A stretch of DNA of 36,057 nucleotides from an uncultured Clostridia bacterium (GCA_944412445.1 CALYBJ010000023.1:1-36057); one strand, 5' to 3'; numbered from the stretch's first letter, positions 1-10,039 are shown. Notes: generated from the letters alone by a model not told the origin. Numbers and translations: made by a program.

Positions 1-2
1 TT

Positions 3-560
3 ATATTGCAGATTCTTTATAAAACATCGTCTCTTTTCCTAACCTATCTTAGGAATGTTGACAGAAAAAGCGAAAATGTTGAAAACGAGCTTCATAAATC
101 TCAGAAAAATCAGGAGCTTATCGAGCTTTTAAAGCTTGAAAAATCTCTGGTTTACTTTACAACTGCTCTCCGTTCAAACGAAGTAGTTCTCGAAAAGCTT
201 TTAAGGCTTGAAATTATCAAAAAATATCCGGAAGACAACGAGCTTCTTGAGGATGTTATCGTTGAAAACAAGCAGGCTATTGAAATGGCTAACATTTACA
301 GCGGAATTTTAAGCGGAATGATGGACGCTTTCGCTTCGGTTATTTCAAACAACCTTAATATAGTAATGAAAACACTGGCTGTTATTACTATTGTCTTATC
401 CATTCCCACAATTATTTTCAGCGCCTACGGAATGAATACCAACATTGCCGGAATGCCCTTTGCAGACAGCAGCTGGGGATTTCTAATCGTAGTTGTAATT
501 TCGGTTGTTGTGTCGGCTCTGGCTCTCATTATATTCACAAAATCAAAAACTTTTAAATAA
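3..560 (+). CDS. corA: CorA-family Mg2+ transporter, C-terminal part
   Basis: This is the 3' part of a CorA-type divalent-cation (Mg2+, possibly Co2+/Ni2+) channel; the reading frame is open to the left edge, so the N-terminus lies outside the window. Visible are a charged helical stretch typical of the long stalk helix, then a first membrane helix ending in the family signature YGMN. A short periplasmic loop (TNIAGMPF) follows, then a second membrane helix and a basic C-terminal end (TKSKTFK). The GMN motif at the end of TM1 is the selectivity signature of CorA. The gene ends before a strong hairpin terminator shared with the convergent hydrolase gene. The family call is firm; the substrate metal cannot be decided from this fragment. 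Confidence 0.9.
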   Translation: MLQILYKTSSLFLTYLRNVDRKSENVENELHKSQKNQELIELLKLEKSLVYFTTALRSNEVVLEKLLRLEIIKKYPEDNELLEDVIVENKQAIEMANIYSGILSGMMDAFASVISNNLNIVMKTLAVITIVLSIPTIIFSAYGMNTNIAGMPFADSSWGFLIVVVISVVVSALALIIFTKSKTFK

Positions 561-580
561 TGTATTAATCTAAACAAACA

Positions 581-616
581 CGGGACGGATTAAAAATCCG
601 TCCCGCAATTTTTATT
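581..616. terminator. Rho-independent terminator between convergent genes
   Basis: A perfect 10-bp stem (CGGGACGGAT / ATCCGTCCCG) with a 5-nt loop is followed on the plus strand by a T-rich tail (606-616). It lies 20 nt after the corA stop. On the minus strand it lies just after the hydrolase stop at 622, but the tail there is weaker (TGTTTGTTTA). It probably ends both genes, mainly corA. Confidence 0.85.
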
Positions 617-621
617 CTTTA

Positions 622-1509
622 TCAGTAAAGATATTCCTTTGCGTACTGAATAAGCAGATCTGTTGTTTCCTGTGATTTATCCGGGTCGTTTGCAAGGGAG
701 TGATCCGAATTGGGGAATACCACAAAATCGTGCTTTACTCCGTATTCCGTAAGCTTTGCGTCAAGGTTCTGGGCATTTGTAAAGGGAACAATTGTATCCT
801 TCACTCCGTGAGCTATAACGGTAGGAACCGTATTCTCATTCACGTAAGTTATGGGAGATACAGCCGCAAGAGCCGCATCAGCCTGTTCCTTTGTGTCAAT
901 GGTAAACGACTGTCCGCAGGCGTAGGACGCAAGCAGACATACAAATTCGGTGTCTCCCAAGGCGTTGTTGTAATAGAAATTAATATCAGCAAGATCCGTA
1001 GGTCCGCTGTTGCTTACTACCGCCACAGGCTCAATGGGCGCAGTAGCTTTTCTTGAATACGCGTAAAACAGCGAAAGATGCGCTCCCGCAGAAAAGCCCG
1101 TTAAAAGAACCTTGTTAATATTTACATTGTGATCCGCGCCTTTCTCCTTAATAAACTGAAGTGCGGCGCCTACATCATCGGCAATATCGTTCAAGTCAAC
1201 ATTCTCGCTTAAATAACGATAGCTGATTGAAGCGCAGGCAAGTCCCATATTTTCACTTACATCTCTTAATGTGCTTTCGGGATAATCATCCTTGCTTCCG
1301 GCTATCCATGCGCCTCCGTGTATCAGAAGCACAAGCCCTACGGTTCCGTCGTTATCCTTTGGAATATACAGATTCAGTACCTGTCTTTCATCTGAGCCGT
1401 AGGAAGCGTCCATGTAAATGTAGCTTTTGTCCGAGTTCAGATTTATGCCGAACAAGCTTGCAAAAAAAGATATGATCGCCATTATAAATGCAATAAATTT
1501 CTGTAGCAT
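622..1509 (-). CDS. Membrane-anchored alpha/beta hydrolase (esterase/lipase, BD-FAE-like)
   Basis: A 295-residue alpha/beta-hydrolase of the carboxylesterase/acetyl-esterase type. The oxyanion motif HGGAW is at residues 64-68, and the nucleophile elbow GFSAG at 138-142 gives Ser140. The likely acid is Asp238 (GVKD) and the likely base His270 (SDHS), so the catalytic triad looks complete. Residues 1-22 form a hydrophobic segment (signal anchor or uncleaved signal peptide), so the enzyme probably acts outside the membrane or attached to it. The start ATG is preceded by an AAGGAGAT ribosome site about 9 nt upstream. It is a single gene convergent with corA. The substrate is unknown; feruloyl/acetyl-xylan or short acyl esters are typical for the family. 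Confidence 0.85.
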   Translation of the reverse strand: MLQKFIAFIMAIISFFASLFGINLNSDKSYIYMDASYGSDERQVLNLYIPKDNDGTVGLVLLIHGGAWIAGSKDDYPESTLRDVSENMGLACASISYRYLSENVDLNDIADDVGAALQFIKEKGADHNVNINKVLLTGFSAGAHLSLFYAYSRKATAPIEPVAVVSNSGPTDLADINFYYNNALGDTEFVCLLASYACGQSFTIDTKEQADAALAAVSPITYVNENTVPTVIAHGVKDTIVPFTNAQNLDAKLTEYGVKHDFVVFPNSDHSLANDPDKSQETTDLLIQYAKEYLY

Positions 1510-1637
1510 CGTAACACAATCTCCTTTGTTTTTTATATAATGCCTAAATATTTTAAAGCAGACATTACTTTTCTATTAAATATTAAACAATAACAATTGT
1601 GTTTTGTTTGTCGATTTATGAATTTTTTATTAACAAT

Positions 1638-2906
1638 TTATTTACTGTCGGAAATCGTAATTACATATTCCTTTATCTGATTTAAAAAGGAACCGTCTAA
1701 AACCGCCTCCATAAACAATCCGTCATCCCTGTATTCTTCCTTTAAAACAGCCCCTTCCTTTCTTACCCTTGCCGCCGTGGCTCCGTCCGTATAAGGTATA
1801 AGAAGCTTTGCTTTTCTTCTTGTGTTGTCAAGCTGACTGCATATTCCCTTAAGCAGATTGTCAAGCCCGAAGCCTGTTAACGCGGAAATCCTCACATCGC
1901 TTCCGGCTTCTCCGAAAAATCTTAAATTCGGAACAAGGTCGCATTTGTTATACACGGTTAGGACAGGTCTGTCACCTGCTCCCAAGTCCTTGATAACATC
2001 TCTTGTTACCCTTAAATGACTGTCGTATTCAGGGTCGGAGCCGTCGCAGATATTAAGTATCAGATCTGCGTATTTTACCTCTTCAAGGGTGGATTTAAAG
2101 GCTTCTACAAGCTCGTGAGGCAGTCTTGATATAAAGCCTACTGTATCAACAAGCAGCACCGTTCTTCCGTCCGGCAGCTTTAAGCCTCTGGAAGTAGGGT
2201 CAAGTGTGGCAAAAAGCTTGTTTTCCGTTAAAACTCCGGCATTTGTAAGCGTATTCAAAAGCGTGGATTTGCCGGCATTTGTATAGCCTACTATGGCAAC
2301 CGTGGTAACTGAATTTTTTATCCGCCTTTCGTGCATTAGACTGCGCCTTTTTTCAAGACCTTTAAGCTGCTGCTCAAGGGCGTTGATTCTACGCCTTATA
2401 TGTCTTCTGTCTGACTCAAGCTTTGATTCACCGGGACCTCTCGTTCCGATTCCCCCGCCCAGCCTTGACAGCTCCGTTCCCTTGCCTCCAAGTCTCGGCA
2501 GTGAATACTTAAGCTGCGCCAGCTCAACCTGAAGCTTTCCCTCGCTTGTTCTGGCGTTCAGAGCGAAAATATCAATTATCAGCATCGTTCTGTCAATGGC
2601 TCTTACATCGGTTATCTTCTCGATATTTCTCTGCTGCGACGGCGTAAGCTCTCCGTCAAATATCAGCAGATCGACTTCGTTTCCCGAACAGATTTCCTTT
2701 AGCTCGTGAAGCTTGCCCTCTCCTATATATGTTGTGTTGTCCGGCTTCTCCCTGCGCTGTATAAGTTTCCCTATAACTTCAGCTCCCGCCGTTCCGGCAA
2801 GCTCACACAGCTCCTCCATCGACTCTTCCGCATTGAAATCTCCCGTGTCAACGCTTACAAGAACGCATTTTTCGGGAGTATTTATGTTTTCAAAATAAGA
2901 ACTCAT
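1638..2906 (-). CDS. hflX: GTPase HflX
   Basis: A 422-residue HflX, the ribosome-associated GTPase that splits or rescues stalled ribosomes, especially under heat or antibiotic stress. The N-terminal nucleotide-binding domain is followed by the glycine-rich signature GGGIGTRGPGE (150-160) with the following ESKLESDRR linker. The G domain then carries G1 GYTNAGKST (207-215), G3 DTVGF and G4 NKCD. Length matches the family. The start ATG has a GGTGAT ribosome site and a good promoter (TTGAAA-17-TAAACT) just upstream. It is divergent from nadB and has no hfq neighbour, which is usual in Firmicutes. No convincing terminator was seen after the stop. Confidence 0.96.
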   Translation of the reverse strand: MSSYFENINTPEKCVLVSVDTGDFNAEESMEELCELAGTAGAEVIGKLIQRREKPDNTTYIGEGKLHELKEICSGNEVDLLIFDGELTPSQQRNIEKITDVRAIDRTMLIIDIFALNARTSEGKLQVELAQLKYSLPRLGGKGTELSRLGGGIGTRGPGESKLESDRRHIRRRINALEQQLKGLEKRRSLMHERRIKNSVTTVAIVGYTNAGKSTLLNTLTNAGVLTENKLFATLDPTSRGLKLPDGRTVLLVDTVGFISRLPHELVEAFKSTLEEVKYADLILNICDGSDPEYDSHLRVTRDVIKDLGAGDRPVLTVYNKCDLVPNLRFFGEAGSDVRISALTGFGLDNLLKGICSQLDNTRRKAKLLIPYTDGATAARVRKEGAVLKEEYRDDGLFMEAVLDGSFLNQIKEYVITISDSK

Positions 2907-2933
2907 TTTATCACCGATTTTCTTTTATCATTA

Positions 2934-2962
2934 AGTTTAACATATTATTTTTACTCTTTCAA
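2934..2962 (-). promoter_or_regulatory. Promoter of hflX
   Basis: On the minus strand a -35 TTGAAA (2957-2962) and a -10 TAAACT (2934-2939) are separated by 17 nt, giving a transcription start about 20 nt before the hflX ATG. Read by eye as a sigma-A-type promoter. Confidence 0.6.
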
Positions 2963-3015
2963 GCAAAATTCATCTAAAAAAATAAAACAAAAATATATGA
3001 TTATACTCCTTTTTA

Positions 3016-3024
3016 TGCTATAAT
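3016..3024 (+). promoter_or_regulatory. Extended -10 promoter of nadB-nadC
   Basis: TGCTATAAT is a perfect extended -10 element. No good -35 hexamer is found 16-18 nt upstream, as is common for extended -10 promoters. The predicted start near 3031 leaves a leader of about 45 nt before nadB. No NiaR or NadR operator was recognised with confidence. Confidence 0.6.
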
Positions 3025-3076
3025 AATATAATAAAACCGCAAATACAGTTTTATAAATTTATAAAGAGTGATTTTT

Positions 3077-4558
3077 ATGAATAACAATCTTACCAATAAA
3101 AAAGTTTACGATGTTCTTATTGTAGGCAGCGGCGTTGCAGGTATGTACGGCTCTCTTCAGTTTGACAGCTCAACAAGCGTGCTTATGCTGGCGAAATACG
3201 AAACCAATGTTTCCAACAGCAATCTGGCACAGGGAGGCGTTGCCGCCGTGCTCGATCTTGAAAACGACAGCTACGACCTTCATATTAACGACACAATGAT
3301 TGCCGGCGGTCAGGAAAACGACATTGAAGCCGTTGACACCTTGGTTCACGAGGGTCCCTCGGATGTTCTTAACATTATGAACAACATGGGCGTTGAATTT
3401 GACAGAAAGCCCGACGGCTCCCTTGACAAAACCCTTGAAGGCGGCCACAGCAGACGCCGTATCGTCCATTACAAGGACTCCACAGGTGCGGAGCTTGTAA
3501 GAAAGCTTCTGGCTGAGGTTCAGAAGCACGACAACATCGAGCTGAGCGCAAACACTGCACTTTATTCTCTTTCAAGAGTTAAAAGCGGCTTCAGGGCTGA
3601 CATTATCAAAAACGGCAGGCTCTCAAGCGTTTTTTGCAGCTACTGTATACTCTGCACCGGAGGCATAGGCAGAATTTACAAATATACAACAAACCCGAAA
3701 ACTGCTACCGGCGACGGCATCAGAATAGCTTATGAGCTGGGCGCAAAAATCAAGGATTTAAGCTATATTCAGTTCCACCCCACAGCTTTTAATTCGGACG
3801 ACGGCGAACAGTTCCTTATAAGCGAATCAGTAAGAGGCGAAGGCGCCGTTCTTAAAAACTGCTACAAGGAAAGGTTTATGCACAGATATGACCAGCGGCT
3901 TGAGCTTGCTCCCAGAGATGTTGTTTCAAAATCAATTATTCTTGAAAGCAGAAGAACGGGAAGCAACAATTTTTATCTTGACATTACCCACGAGGACGCA
4001 GATTTTCTCAAATGGAGATTTCCCGGAATTTATGAGGGCTGTTTAAAATACGGCGTTGACATGACAAAGGATCTTATTCCGATTTTCCCATGCCAGCATT
4101 ATTTAATGGGCGGAATCGAAACTGACATTGACGCGAAAACAACGGTTCCCCGTTTATACGCCGCAGGCGAATGTGCCAACACCGGCGTTCACGGACACAA
4201 CAGACTTGCCAGCAACTCACTTCTTGAAGCCCTTGTTTTTTCAAGAAGAGCCGCTCAGGATATAAAACGCTGTATGGCGGCTAATTTCCCCGCTGTCAGC
4301 GAATATCCCAGTCCCGTTGAAAATATCACGGGCGGTGCTCCTGTTCCCAAGGGAATAAAAACAGAAATAAGAAGTATTCTTCAACGAGGCTACTTCGTAC
4401 TGCCTGACTACGGTGCGGTGCGCTCAGGTCTTAAACAGATTGACAACATTTTAAAGAGGCTTAAAGGCGGAAGCTTTGCCATAACAACTGAGTTTTCCGA
4501 GGTTTTAAGCATGGCTACTGCCGCACACATAATTTTAAGCGAGGTTGATGAAAAGTGA
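3077..4558 (+). CDS. nadB: L-aspartate oxidase
   Basis: A 493-residue FAD enzyme that oxidises L-aspartate to iminoaspartate, the first step of de novo NAD synthesis. The N-terminal dinucleotide fold GSGVAG binds FAD; SNSNLAQGGVAA and the active-site HGHNRLASNSLLEA region are typical of NadB. ATG at 3077 was chosen over GTG at 3068 because AAAGAGTG sits about 6 nt before it. The protein stops right after the helix ending AAHIILSEVDEK. The C-terminal ESRGxHxR segment found in longer NadB proteins (about 530-540 residues) is absent, so this is a short form. The stop overlaps the nadC start by 4 nt, indicating translational coupling. nadA is not next to it. Confidence 0.94.
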   Translation: MNNNLTNKKVYDVLIVGSGVAGMYGSLQFDSSTSVLMLAKYETNVSNSNLAQGGVAAVLDLENDSYDLHINDTMIAGGQENDIEAVDTLVHEGPSDVLNIMNNMGVEFDRKPDGSLDKTLEGGHSRRRIVHYKDSTGAELVRKLLAEVQKHDNIELSANTALYSLSRVKSGFRADIIKNGRLSSVFCSYCILCTGGIGRIYKYTTNPKTATGDGIRIAYELGAKIKDLSYIQFHPTAFNSDDGEQFLISESVRGEGAVLKNCYKERFMHRYDQRLELAPRDVVSKSIILESRRTGSNNFYLDITHEDADFLKWRFPGIYEGCLKYGVDMTKDLIPIFPCQHYLMGGIETDIDAKTTVPRLYAAGECANTGVHGHNRLASNSLLEALVFSRRAAQDIKRCMAANFPAVSEYPSPVENITGGAPVPKGIKTEIRSILQRGYFVLPDYGAVRSGLKQIDNILKRLKGGSFAITTEFSEVLSMATAAHIILSEVDEK

Positions 4559-5391
4559 TACTCCCCGACTTTTATATTGATGATCTTATAAAAAGAGCAA
4601 TATCCGAGGATATTAATTATATTGATGTTTCCTCAGCATACATTTTCAGTGATGAGGACAGAACCGACGCCTATTTTATATCAAAGGCTGACGGCGTTCT
4701 CTGCGGAATAGATATTGCCATGAGAGTTTTTCAGCTTCTTGACGATTCCTTCACCTATAAGCTGTATAAGCAGGACGGCGACGAGATAAAAAAGGGCGAT
4801 TTAATCGCTGAATTCAGCGGAAAAACACTGAAGCTTCTCGAAGGCGAAAGAACTTCTCTTAATATTCTTCAGCATATGTCGGGAATAGCCACAATGACAA
4901 ACGCTGCGGTAAAAGCCGTTGAAGGCACAAACACATCCATTGCCGATACAAGAAAAACACTGCCGGGACTCAGAGCCATTCAGAAATACGCTGTAACCTG
5001 CGGCGGCGGCAGAAATCACCGTTACAATCTTTCAGACGCCGCAATGCTCAAGGACAACCACATTGACGCCGGCGGCGGCATAACGAAAACCGTTGAAACC
5101 CTGAGAAAAAAAATCGGTCATACCGTTAAAATAGAGGTTGAAACAAGAAATCTTGACGAGGTTAAGGAAGCCTTAAGCGCCGGAGCCGATATTATAATGC
5201 TTGACAATATGTCACTTGAGGATATGAAAAAAGCTTCGGAAATAATCGGCGGAAAAGCTCTTACGGAAGCTTCGGGAAATGTTACTCTTGACAACATAAG
5301 AACCGTTGCACAGGCGGGCGTTGATATAATTTCCATGGGAGCGATAACACATTCCGTTAAGGCTTTTGATATTTCAATGCGTATAAAGTAA
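4555..5391 (+). CDS. nadC: Nicotinate-nucleotide pyrophosphorylase (quinolinate phosphoribosyltransferase)
   Basis: A 278-residue, full-length NadC. It converts quinolinate plus PRPP to nicotinate mononucleotide, CO2 and PPi, the third step of de novo NAD synthesis. The diagnostic block ADTRKTLPGLRAIQKYAV is followed by the GGGRNHR substrate-binding motif and the MLKDNH catalytic/phosphate-binding motif. It starts with GTG inside the nadB stop (GTGA overlap). Quinolinate synthase NadA, the middle enzyme, is not encoded here and must lie elsewhere if the pathway is complete. Confidence 0.95.
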   Translation: MILPDFYIDDLIKRAISEDINYIDVSSAYIFSDEDRTDAYFISKADGVLCGIDIAMRVFQLLDDSFTYKLYKQDGDEIKKGDLIAEFSGKTLKLLEGERTSLNILQHMSGIATMTNAAVKAVEGTNTSIADTRKTLPGLRAIQKYAVTCGGGRNHRYNLSDAAMLKDNHIDAGGGITKTVETLRKKIGHTVKIEVETRNLDEVKEALSAGADIIMLDNMSLEDMKKASEIIGGKALTEASGNVTLDNIRTVAQAGVDIISMGAITHSVKAFDISMRIK

Positions 5392-5437
5392 GATTTTTCA
5401 ATCTGTCATTTTGTTTTGATTAAATTTTAAAAAGCAT

Positions 5438-5475
5438 AAAAAACAGGGTGTCCGAAGACACCCTGAAATTTTTAT
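5438..5475. terminator. Bidirectional terminator between nadC and tuf
   Basis: A perfect 9-bp stem CAGGGTGTC / GACACCCTG. Read on the minus strand it has a UUCG tetraloop and is followed by six T residues, an ideal terminator for tuf. Read on the plus strand the loop is CGAA and the tail AAATTTTTAT, so it also ends nadB-nadC. Confidence 0.93.
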
Positions 5476-5489
5476 ATTCGAATCGTTAA

Positions 5490-6692
5490 TTACTCGTCGA
5501 TTTCAGTAACAACGCCTGAACCAACTGTACGTCCGCCTTCACGGATAGCGAAACGAAGTCCCTGCTCAATAGCGATGGGAGTGATAAGCTCAACAGCCAT
5601 AACAACGTTATCGCCGGGCATACACATCTCTACGCCTTCGGGAAGAGAAATAACGCCTGTAACGTCAGTTGTTCTGAAGTAGAACTGAGGTCTGTAATTG
5701 TTGAAGAAAGGAGTATGACGTCCGCCTTCATCCTTTGTTAATACGTAAACCTGGCCCTTGAACTTTGTGTGAGGATGAATTGAGCCGGGCTTTGCGATAA
5801 CCTGTCCACGCTCGATTTCAGTTCTCTGGATACCACGAAGAAGAGCGCCTACGTTGTCGCCGGCCTCTGCGAAATCAAGAGTCTTTCTGAACATTTCAAG
5901 ACCTGTACAAACAGTCTTTCTCTTTTCGTCCTTAAGACCAACGATTTCAACTTCTTCGTTAACGTTAAGACGGCCACGCTCAACTCTGCCTGTAGCAACT
6001 GTACCACGGCCTGTGATTGTGAATACGTCCTCAACGGGCATAAGGAAGGGCTGGTCAGCCTTACGGTCGGGAGTGGGAATGTAGCTGTCAACGGCAGCCA
6101 TAAGCTCCCAGATGCAAGCAAGCTCAGGAGCGTTTACGTCGTCGCCGGCATACTCAAGAGCCTTAAGAGCAGAACCCTTGATGATGGGAGTTTCATCGCC
6201 GGGGAACTCGTACTCGTCAAGAGTCTCACGAACTTCCATCTCAACAAGCTCAAGAAGCTCGGGATCGTCAACCTGGTCAACCTTGTTAAGGAAAACGATG
6301 ATGTAGGGAACGCCAACCTGACGGGCAAGAAGAAGATGCTCTTTTGTCTGAGCCATGGGGCCGTCTGTTGCAGCGATAACAAGGATAGCACCGTCCATCT
6401 GAGCAGCACCGGTGATCATGTTCTTGATATAGTCGGCATGGCCGGGGCAGTCAACATGGGCATAGTGACGAGTTTCTGTTTCATATTCAACGTGAGCTGT
6501 GTTGATTGTGATACCACGCTCTCTCTCTTCGGGAGCCTTATCGATGTTAGCGTAATCAACGAATTCAGCCTCACCCTTCATAGCGAGTGTCTTAGTGATA
6601 GCAGCTGTCAATGTTGTCTTACCATGGTCAACGTGACCGATGGTTCCGATGTTAACATGGGGTTTATTTCTTTCAAATTTTGCTTTTGCCAT
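5490..6692 (-). CDS. tuf: Elongation factor Tu
   Basis: A 400-residue EF-Tu, which delivers aminoacyl-tRNA to the ribosome. G1 GHVDHGKT (19-26), the switch region with [14 protein letters not shown]3 DCPGH and G4 NKVD are all intact, and domains 2 and 3 are full length to the [13 protein letters not shown] end. The ribosome site is AAGGAGG. It follows fusA as in the classical str operon, but a separate promoter and a strong terminator suggest it can also be made alone at a high level. A short palindrome, TTGAATATTCAA (6712-6723), sits in its leader. Confidence 0.99.
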   Translation of the reverse strand: MAKAKFERNKPHVNIGTIGHVDHGKTTLTAAITKTLAMKGEAEFVDYANIDKAPEERERGITINTAHVEYETETRHYAHVDCPGHADYIKNMITGAAQMDGAILVIAATDGPMAQTKEHLLLARQVGVPYIIVFLNKVDQVDDPELLELVEMEVRETLDEYEFPGDETPIIKGSALKALEYAGDDVNAPELACIWELMAAVDSYIPTPDRKADQPFLMPVEDVFTITGRGTVATGRVERGRLNVNEEVEIVGLKDEKRKTVCTGLEMFRKTLDFAEAGDNVGALLRGIQRTEIERGQVIAKPGSIHPHTKFKGQVYVLTKDEGGRHTPFFNNYRPQFYFRTTDVTGVISLPEGVEMCMPGDNVVMAVELITPIAIEQGLRFAIREGGRTVGSGVVTEIDE

Positions 6693-6737
6693 TTGAATGT
6701 TCCTCCTTATATTGAATATTCAAAAGTTTACTTTTTT

Positions 6738-6765
6738 ATTGTAACACAAAAATAAATAATTTCAA
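6738..6765 (-). promoter_or_regulatory. Internal promoter for tuf
   Basis: On the minus strand TTGAAA (6760-6765) and TACAAT (6738-6743) are separated by 16 nt, in the 95-nt gap between fusA and tuf. This would give tuf its own transcript in addition to read-through from fusA. Confidence 0.6.
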
Positions 6766-6787
6766 TAGTTTTATTAAAATTTATTTA

Positions 6788-8887
6788 TCAGTCTTTGGCT
6801 CTGCTGCCTATAACAGCGTCAGCGATTGACTTGGGAACCTGAGCATAGTGGCTGGGCTCCATTACATACTGACCGCGTCCCTGTGTCTTGGAACGAAGAT
6901 CCGTTGCGTAGCCGAACATTGATGCAAGAGGTACGAATGCGTTAACCTGCATTGCGCCGGGACGGGTTTCCATCTCTCTCATTTCGCCGCGTCTTGCTGT
7001 GATATCGCCGATAACATCGCCCAGATAATCCTCGGGAACGATAACGGCAATCTTCATGATAGGCTCCATAAGAACGGGAGCTGCCTTCTGCATTGCCTCT
7101 TTGAACGCCATTGAACCAACCATCTTGAACGCCATTTCCGAAGAGTCAACCTCATGGTATGATCCGTCGAATACTACGCACTTAACGTCAACAACGTTGT
7201 AGCCTGCAAGAACGCCGTTCTGCATTGCGCCCTTAACACCGGCTTCGATAGCGGGTATATATTCCTTGGGAATAGCGCCGCCAACAACCTCGCTGACAAA
7301 CTCAAAGCCTTTGCCGGGGTTGGGCTCGATACGCATCTTAACATGACCGTACTGACCGTGACCGCCTGACTGCTTTGCGTACTTGGTGTCAACAGAAGCC
7401 TCTTTCGTGATTGTCTCACGGTATGCAACCTGAGGATTACCTACGTTTGCCTCAACCTTGAACTCACGAAGCATTCTGTCTACAATTATTTCAAGGTGTA
7501 ATTCACCCATACCTGCAATAATCGTCTGTCCTGTTTCTTTATCTGTATAGAACTTGAATGTGGGGTCCTCTTCCGCAAGCTTCTGAAGAGCTATACCCAT
7601 CTTCTCCTGACCTGCTCTCGTCTTGGGCTCGATGGCTACACGGATAACAGGCTCGGGGAATTCCATTGATTCAAGAATAATGGGATGATCCTCATCGCAG
7701 AGAGTGTCGCCGGTTGTGGTGTACTTAACGCCAACAACAGCAGCGATATCGCCTGAATAACAGGTGTCGATTTCCTGTCTGTGATTTGAATGCATCTGAA
7801 GTATACGGCCTAAACGCTCATGCTTGCCCTTTGTTGAGTTGTAAACCGCGGTACCGGCTGTCGCCATACCTGAGTATACACGGAAGAAGCAAAGCTTTCC
7901 CACAAAGGGGTCTGTTGCGATCTTAAATGCAAGAGCTGAGAAAGGCTCGTTATCGGAAGAATGACGGACTTCGTTCTCGTTTGTTTCGGGATTTACGCCC
8001 TCAACGGGAGGAATGTCCGTGGGAGCCGGCATATAGTCTACGATAGCGTCAAGAAGCTTCTGAACGCCCTTGTTACGATATGATGTTCCGCATACAACGG
8101 GTACCATCTCGTTAGCGATTGTAGCTTTTCTTATGCAGCTCTTGATTTCTTCCTTTGTAAGCTCTTCGCCGCTGAAATATTTTTCAAGAAGAGCTTCGTC
8201 CTGCTCGGCAACGTGCTCTATCATTTCGTCATGATATTTCTGTGCCAGCTCTTTCATGTCGTCGGGGATCTCTTCAACTCTCATGTCGAGTCCCTTATCG
8301 TCATAATAGATATCAGCGTTCATTTCAACAAGGTCAATTATGCCTCTGAAATCCGCCTCAGCTCCTATGGGAAGCTGAATGGGAACAGCATTACATTTAA
8401 GTCTGTCCTTCATCATGTCAATAACTTTGTAGAAGTCTGCTCCCATGATATCCATTTTATTAATGTAGACCATTCTGGGTACATGATACTTATCTGCCTG
8501 TCTCCAAACAGTTTCGGACTGAGGCTCAACGCCGCCCTTTGCACAAAGAACAGTTACGGAACCGTCAAGAACTCTCAATGAACGCTCAACCTCAACTGTG
8601 AAGTCAACGTGTCCGGGAGTGTCGATGATGTTGATTCTGTACTTATTCTTTTTGGGATCGTCTTTCTTTGTCCAGAAGCAGGTTGTCGCAGCGGAAGTAA
8701 TTGTAATACCTCTCTCCTGCTCCTGCTCCATCCAGTCCATTGTAGCTGTACCGTCATGTGTTTCACCGATTTTATGGTTAATACCGGTGTAGAACAATAT
8801 ACGCTCGGTGGTTGTCGTTTTACCGGCATCGATGTGTGCCATTATACCGATATTTCTTGTTAACTCAAGTGAGACCTGCCTTGGCAT
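6788..8887 (-). CDS. fusA: Elongation factor G
   Basis: A 699-residue EF-G, the translocation GTPase. The start is set at the ATG giving [10 protein letters not shown] because a strong GGAGG site lies 5-9 nt upstream; an in-frame ATG four codons earlier overlaps that site and is unlikely. G1 AHIDAGKT, the [10 protein letters not shown] switch, G3 DTPGHVDF and G4 NKMD are present. Domains II-V are complete, with the GGHGQYGHV loop of domain IV and a normal C-terminus. It lies 39 nt after rpsG in the same direction. Confidence 0.99.
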   Translation of the reverse strand: MPRQVSLELTRNIGIMAHIDAGKTTTTERILFYTGINHKIGETHDGTATMDWMEQEQERGITITSAATTCFWTKKDDPKKNKYRINIIDTPGHVDFTVEVERSLRVLDGSVTVLCAKGGVEPQSETVWRQADKYHVPRMVYINKMDIMGADFYKVIDMMKDRLKCNAVPIQLPIGAEADFRGIIDLVEMNADIYYDDKGLDMRVEEIPDDMKELAQKYHDEMIEHVAEQDEALLEKYFSGEELTKEEIKSCIRKATIANEMVPVVCGTSYRNKGVQKLLDAIVDYMPAPTDIPPVEGVNPETNENEVRHSSDNEPFSALAFKIATDPFVGKLCFFRVYSGMATAGTAVYNSTKGKHERLGRILQMHSNHRQEIDTCYSGDIAAVVGVKYTTTGDTLCDEDHPIILESMEFPEPVIRVAIEPKTRAGQEKMGIALQKLAEEDPTFKFYTDKETGQTIIAGMGELHLEIIVDRMLREFKVEANVGNPQVAYRETITKEASVDTKYAKQSGGHGQYGHVKMRIEPNPGKGFEFVSEVVGGAIPKEYIPAIEAGVKGAMQNGVLAGYNVVDVKCVVFDGSYHEVDSSEMAFKMVGSMAFKEAMQKAAPVLMEPIMKIAVIVPEDYLGDVIGDITARRGEMREMETRPGAMQVNAFVPLASMFGYATDLRSKTQGRGQYVMEPSHYAQVPKSIADAVIGSRAKD

Positions 8888-8926
8888 AATAACCTCCAAA
8901 AATGAATATGCGAATTAGCGATGGTA

Positions 8927-9397
8927 TTACCAACGGAAATGTGAGAAAGCCTTGTTGGCTTCTGCCATCTTGTGTGTATCCTCACGCTTCTTGAATGCTG
9001 AGCCCTGCTCGTTCTTTGCATCCATGATTTCGCCTGCAAGTCTTTCCTTCATTGTCTTCTCTGAACGCTGACGAGCGTAGAGTGTAATCCATCTGAGACC
9101 TAAAGTCTGTCTTCTTTCGGGACGAACATCCATAGGTACCTGGTATGTTGAACCGCCTACGCGGCGAGCCTTTACCTCCAGCAAGGGCATTACATTCTCC
9201 ATTGCTGCTTCAAATACCTCAAGGGGTTCCTCTCCTGTTTTTTCTCTGATGATGTCAAAAGCTTCGTATACGATCTTCTGAGCAACACCTTTTTTACCGT
9301 CGTACATAACACTGTTTATAAGACGTGTTACGAGTTTTGAGTTATAAAGCGGATCGGGCAAAACATCACGTTTTGCTACATTGCCTCTTCTTGGCAC
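8927..9397 (-). CDS. rpsG: Ribosomal protein S7
   Basis: A 156-residue S7 of the small-subunit head; it binds 16S rRNA and contacts mRNA and tRNA at the E site. A GTG start ([13 protein letters not shown]) was chosen. AAGGAGGG lies 7 nt before it, and this start gives the standard 156-residue length, whereas the upstream in-frame ATG adds 22 residues with no homology to S7. The conserved [15 protein letters not shown] and [25 protein letters not shown] segments are present. In enteric bacteria S7 represses the str operon; whether it does here is not shown by the sequence. Confidence 0.98.
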   Translation of the reverse strand: MPRRGNVAKRDVLPDPLYNSKLVTRLINSVMYDGKKGVAQKIVYEAFDIIREKTGEEPLEVFEAAMENVMPLLEVKARRVGGSTYQVPMDVRPERRQTLGLRWITLYARQRSEKTMKERLAGEIMDAKNEQGSAFKKREDTHKMAEANKAFSHFRW

Positions 9398-9583
9398 TTC
9401 GCTTCCCTCCTTCATAGTAATGATATCATAGGTACTCGAGTGACAAAATTCCCGTGGCGCCAATTACGAGGTTATAATATATATAAACTCGCATTGGTGA
9501 AAGTCAGTTATATTTTATACGGTTTTGTTTAAAATATCTTTCGCCTGCAAGAAGATTTGTCCTAAATACATTTCGCAAGAATA

Positions 9584-10006
9584 TTACTTCTTGGCTGCTT
9601 TCGGAACTTTTGCTCCGTACTTTGAACGGCTCTGCATTCTGCCGTTAACGCCCTGTGTATCAAGAACGCCTCTGATGATGTGGTAACGCACACCGGGAAG
9701 ATCCTTAACACGGCCGCCTCTGATAAGAACAACGCTGTGCTCCTGAAGATTGTGTCCGACGCCGGGAATATAAGCTGAAACTTCGATTCCGTTTGTCAAA
9801 CGCACTCTGGCAAGCTTTCTTAACGCTGAGTTAGGCTTTTTGGGCGTGTCAGTCTTAACTACTGTGCATACGCCTCTCTTCTGAGGAGAATTGTGATCTG
9901 TTACGATATTCTTCTTAGAGTTGAGTCCTTTGCCCAGAGCAGGAGACTTTGACTTCTTCTGAATTGTCTGTCTGCCGTTTCTGACAAGCTGATTAAAGGT
10001 TGGCAA
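9584..10006 (-). CDS. rpsL: Ribosomal protein S12
   Basis: A 140-residue S12, the decoding-centre protein. The MPTFNQLVR start, the [18 protein letters not shown] loop and the [13 protein letters not shown] loop are canonical. Both lysines whose replacement is known to give streptomycin resistance (in TPKKPNS and GRVKDLPG) are wild-type, so no such resistance is expected from this gene. It has an AGGAGG-type ribosome site. About 185 nt separate it from rpsG; within that gap only weak promoter-like AT-rich sequence was seen. Confidence 0.99.
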   Translation of the reverse strand: MPTFNQLVRNGRQTIQKKSKSPALGKGLNSKKNIVTDHNSPQKRGVCTVVKTDTPKKPNSALRKLARVRLTNGIEVSAYIPGVGHNLQEHSVVLIRGGRVKDLPGVRYHIIRGVLDTQGVNGRMQSRSKYGAKVPKAAKK

Positions 10007-10039
10007 GCTTTACACCTCCTATTTTATTTCTATATCAAA

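Noticed and set aside
1510..1637. Regulatory element or small gene between the hydrolase and hflX.
   Set aside because: Only AT-rich sequence and a weak TATATA-like -10 without a good -35 were seen.
3068..3076. GTG start for nadB three codons upstream.
   Set aside because: It overlaps the likely ribosome site AAAGAGTG; ATG at 3077 has proper spacing.
9398..9463. N-terminally extended S7.
   Set aside because: The GTG start gives the standard 156 residues with AAGGAGGG in place; the extension has no S7 similarity.
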